NCBI GenBank assembly: GCA_002221725.1
Contig: NJFT01000112.1
Coordinates: forward strand, 59,952-123,951
Source of the DNA: Scedosporium boydii
Lineage: Eukaryota > Ascomycota > Sordariomycetes > Microascales > Microascaceae
DNA: 64,000 nt
Direction: 5' to 3'
Part shown: positions 61,915-64,000 of the stretch, piece after piece
Layout of the letters: each line of letters opens with the position of its first letter
How positions within the stretch are numbered: position 1 is the stretch's first letter
Translations under genes and position numbers: made by a program
Notes under the pieces: generated by a model
Seen by the model: only the letters and a program-made list of their open reading frames with translations
The model's database searches: none
What the model was told of the DNA's origin: nothing

Positions 61915-63934
61915 GGTCGCTCCGGATGATTCGGACTTTTTATTTTCTTTTTCAAAATTTCCCCCTTGCCTTTTCCGCGACTTAGGACAGAATGAAGCGT
62001 CTTGGTGTTGAATCGGAATCGAGGAAGTCGTGGTTCTGGACAATCGAGTCGTTCACAACAGGTCGCGAAAGGGTCACAGGTATTATGGGCGATGGACGAG
62101 TCGTCGTTGGTGATAATCGGTAGGAGAAGAAAGGGAAGCAAATCGAATTAAATCGCCTCGCAGCCTTGACCGGACCAAGGCAACGCTATTAAAAAGAAAG
62201 AATGTATGAAGAAAACGAGCGTAGAGAAGATTTCTGATAACGGGTTCGAAGGAGGGAACGAATGAAGAGAGACAAATTATTCGAGTCTTGACAGACTTCT
62301 CAACATCAAGAAAAGGAAGGAGATTTGATGATGGGTCGAGTGACATTGGACGTTGGTTTTGGGGGGTCGAACTGCTACGAAATACGAGAATAGGAGACTG
62401 CATCGTTCCATCAAAAGTACCCAGGTACCCAGGTACCCACTGCTGCATTCTTCGGTGTCCGAGGTACGAACCTCCAACTGTACCTGGATCTGGTCAGGGG
62501 ACATCCGAATAGGGCCCGTTCCTGATGCAGTGCCTGGGAAGATCCATTGCCAAGCTCCACTAAACGACAAGTGACGGCAGTTTTGGTTCCGAGTTAGGGG
62601 GGTTTCCATGACTAAGAGGCACCGAATAGGCGGGCACCTTCATTTGATAGTTTACACGAGCCATCAATGATCAAGTCAGTGAATTAGAGGTGTTGAAAAG
62701 GCACGGGAAAGGGATTTGATGTAGAGTAAAGCCAATTGAATTTGCCATCAATAATTCGGCCAGCGAGCACTCACGCCAAAGTCCCTGGATATAGAAGTGG
62801 CACTTCATCTCGCCGTGCTCGTACGAAGTACTATCAAGGTTGATTCAACGTCGGTGCCTATCAAACTATTCTCATTTTAAGCTTACTTTGTCCCTGCGCA
62901 AGGGAAACCGGGCATCTCGGATTTTTTGGCTTTGGGGGAGGGCAGATTGAATAAAAACTTTGTTTCTTCGCCTCGGATTTACATAGCGCGCCTAGCCTCG
63001 GAAGATCCTCAATGGTATTCAAGCAAATTAATGTTGAATCCCCAATAAGCGGCGGATGTACGAAGTAAATGCACTAGACTGGTGACTTGACTATGAACGT
63101 TGTGCAGTGATGCTCTTTGTTCGTCGTTTGATCGAGGAACGGCGATCGCCAGGAATACTTCATAATGATACTTGTACGTCGCAGTGTTCAGGCACAAGAC
63201 CATTGATGGCCTGGCTGTTCACCTAATCGAGCGGGTGGTAGAGTACTCGTAACATACCTGTGTACGGTCGCCTCATCATACATCAATGATGTAGTCCCCA
63301 GGCTAAAAGTGTCTGTGGTGACATCAAGCTTTCTCAAAATACTACAATCACCTGCACACTACTTCGTACTTCGTAGGTAAGATTAAACTCTTGGGTCGCA
63401 TGGGTGATCCATGCCGCGGTTGACACTCTCGAAATGAGGCTGTGCAAAATCCATCAATTTTGTCCCTTCATCAGTGTGGCAGAAGTGCCTTGTGCCTGTC
63501 CAAGGTTCGATGATGTCAGTATATTACTGGTGTCCTTTGTATTAATGTGAGGCCAATTCTGCGCAGACGCGAAACTCGCATGTGTCTCAAGTCGTTCTCT
63601 ATTCTCTTTCCAGATCCGGAGCCGGCTTGGCCTCAGACAAGGCAATCCAGGGCATCTGAGGACAGTGATGGGATGCCACGTTTCTTCGAGGAAGCAGAAT
63701 CGCGAATTATGCGTTCGTGACCCAACGGCCAGTGACGTAGGAAATCAAAGAACTGACCTCACGCGAAGGAGATCATTGATAAAGGAAGTGTCAGCATCGC
63801 CAAGGGCGTTTTCGGCGTCTGGGAATTTAGGTCTCATCATAGACAATACAAGATCGAAAACCTCGAAGCGACCACGCCAGTCGACCATAACCTTGGGCTT
63901 TTCCAATTTTGGATAAATGCAAAGGAGGTATCTC

Positions 63935-63937
<3 letters not shown>
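61915..63937. other. GH72 promoter and downstream intergenic region
   Basis: About 2 kb with no supported gene. Contains a GTACCCAG tandem of nearly three copies (about 62418-62439), and TTCGTAC-type motifs at about 62822 and 63360. Frames are short and overlapping. Confidence 0.45.

Positions 63938-63999
<62 letters not shown>
63938..63999. repeat. (GT)n microsatellite
   Basis: About 30 uninterrupted GT units run almost to the end of the window. Its true length cannot be seen because the window ends here. Confidence 0.95.
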
Positions 64000-64000
64000 T

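Overview
The window is nuclear DNA of a filamentous ascomycete (Pezizomycotina). The evidence is many short spliceosomal introns of about 45-120 nt with GTRAGT-type donors and CTAAC/CTRAY branch sites, conserved single-copy eukaryotic genes (RPT2, ELP3, UBC1, LSC1, POS5-type kinase), and typically fungal families (CFEM/GPI protein, GH72 glucanosyltransferase, Ytp1-like protein, OPT transporter, covalent-flavin oxidase). I cannot narrow the species from sequence alone. Genes lie on both strands with no operon logic, and I see no CRISPR array, no biosynthetic gene cluster and no intact transposase.

Layout. 1-20 kb: truncated mitochondrial NADH kinase (-), lysophospholipid acyltransferase (+), secreted lactonase-fold protein (-), a 4.6 kb gene-free stretch, a secreted FAD oxidase (+), a SINE-like Pol III element beside a decayed membrane-protein gene, a Ytp1-like multi-membrane protein (+), a small basic protein (+), and an unusual membrane protein with a C-terminal zinc finger (-). 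20-32.6 kb: gene-poor; only a CFEM/GPI protein (-) is convincing, with a second tRNA-like Pol III element near 32.1 kb. 32.6-50.5 kb: class 3 lipase (-), RPT2 (-), a small one-pass membrane protein (+), UBC1 (+), LSC1 (-), ELP3 (+). 50.5-64 kb: a broken gene of a fungal unknown family (-), an uncharacterised gene with a possible PD-(D/E)XK core (+), an OPT transporter (+), a small secreted protein (+), a GH72 glucanosyltransferase (-), and a GT microsatellite at the end.

Functionally the genes split into housekeeping (proteasome, Elongator, ubiquitin conjugation, TCA cycle, mitochondrial NADPH supply, lipid remodelling) and surface/secretion functions (GH72, CFEM, FAD oxidase, lactonase, lipase). 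I see no evidence that neighbours form one pathway. The best candidates for something undescribed are the membrane-anchored zinc-finger protein (18.3-19.9 kb), the PD-(D/E)XK-like orphan (53.5-54.7 kb), the pseudogene with two in-frame TAG codons (51.0-52.5 kb) and the two Pol III elements. Exon boundaries were read by eye from splice consensus and frame and have not been tested against transcripts.
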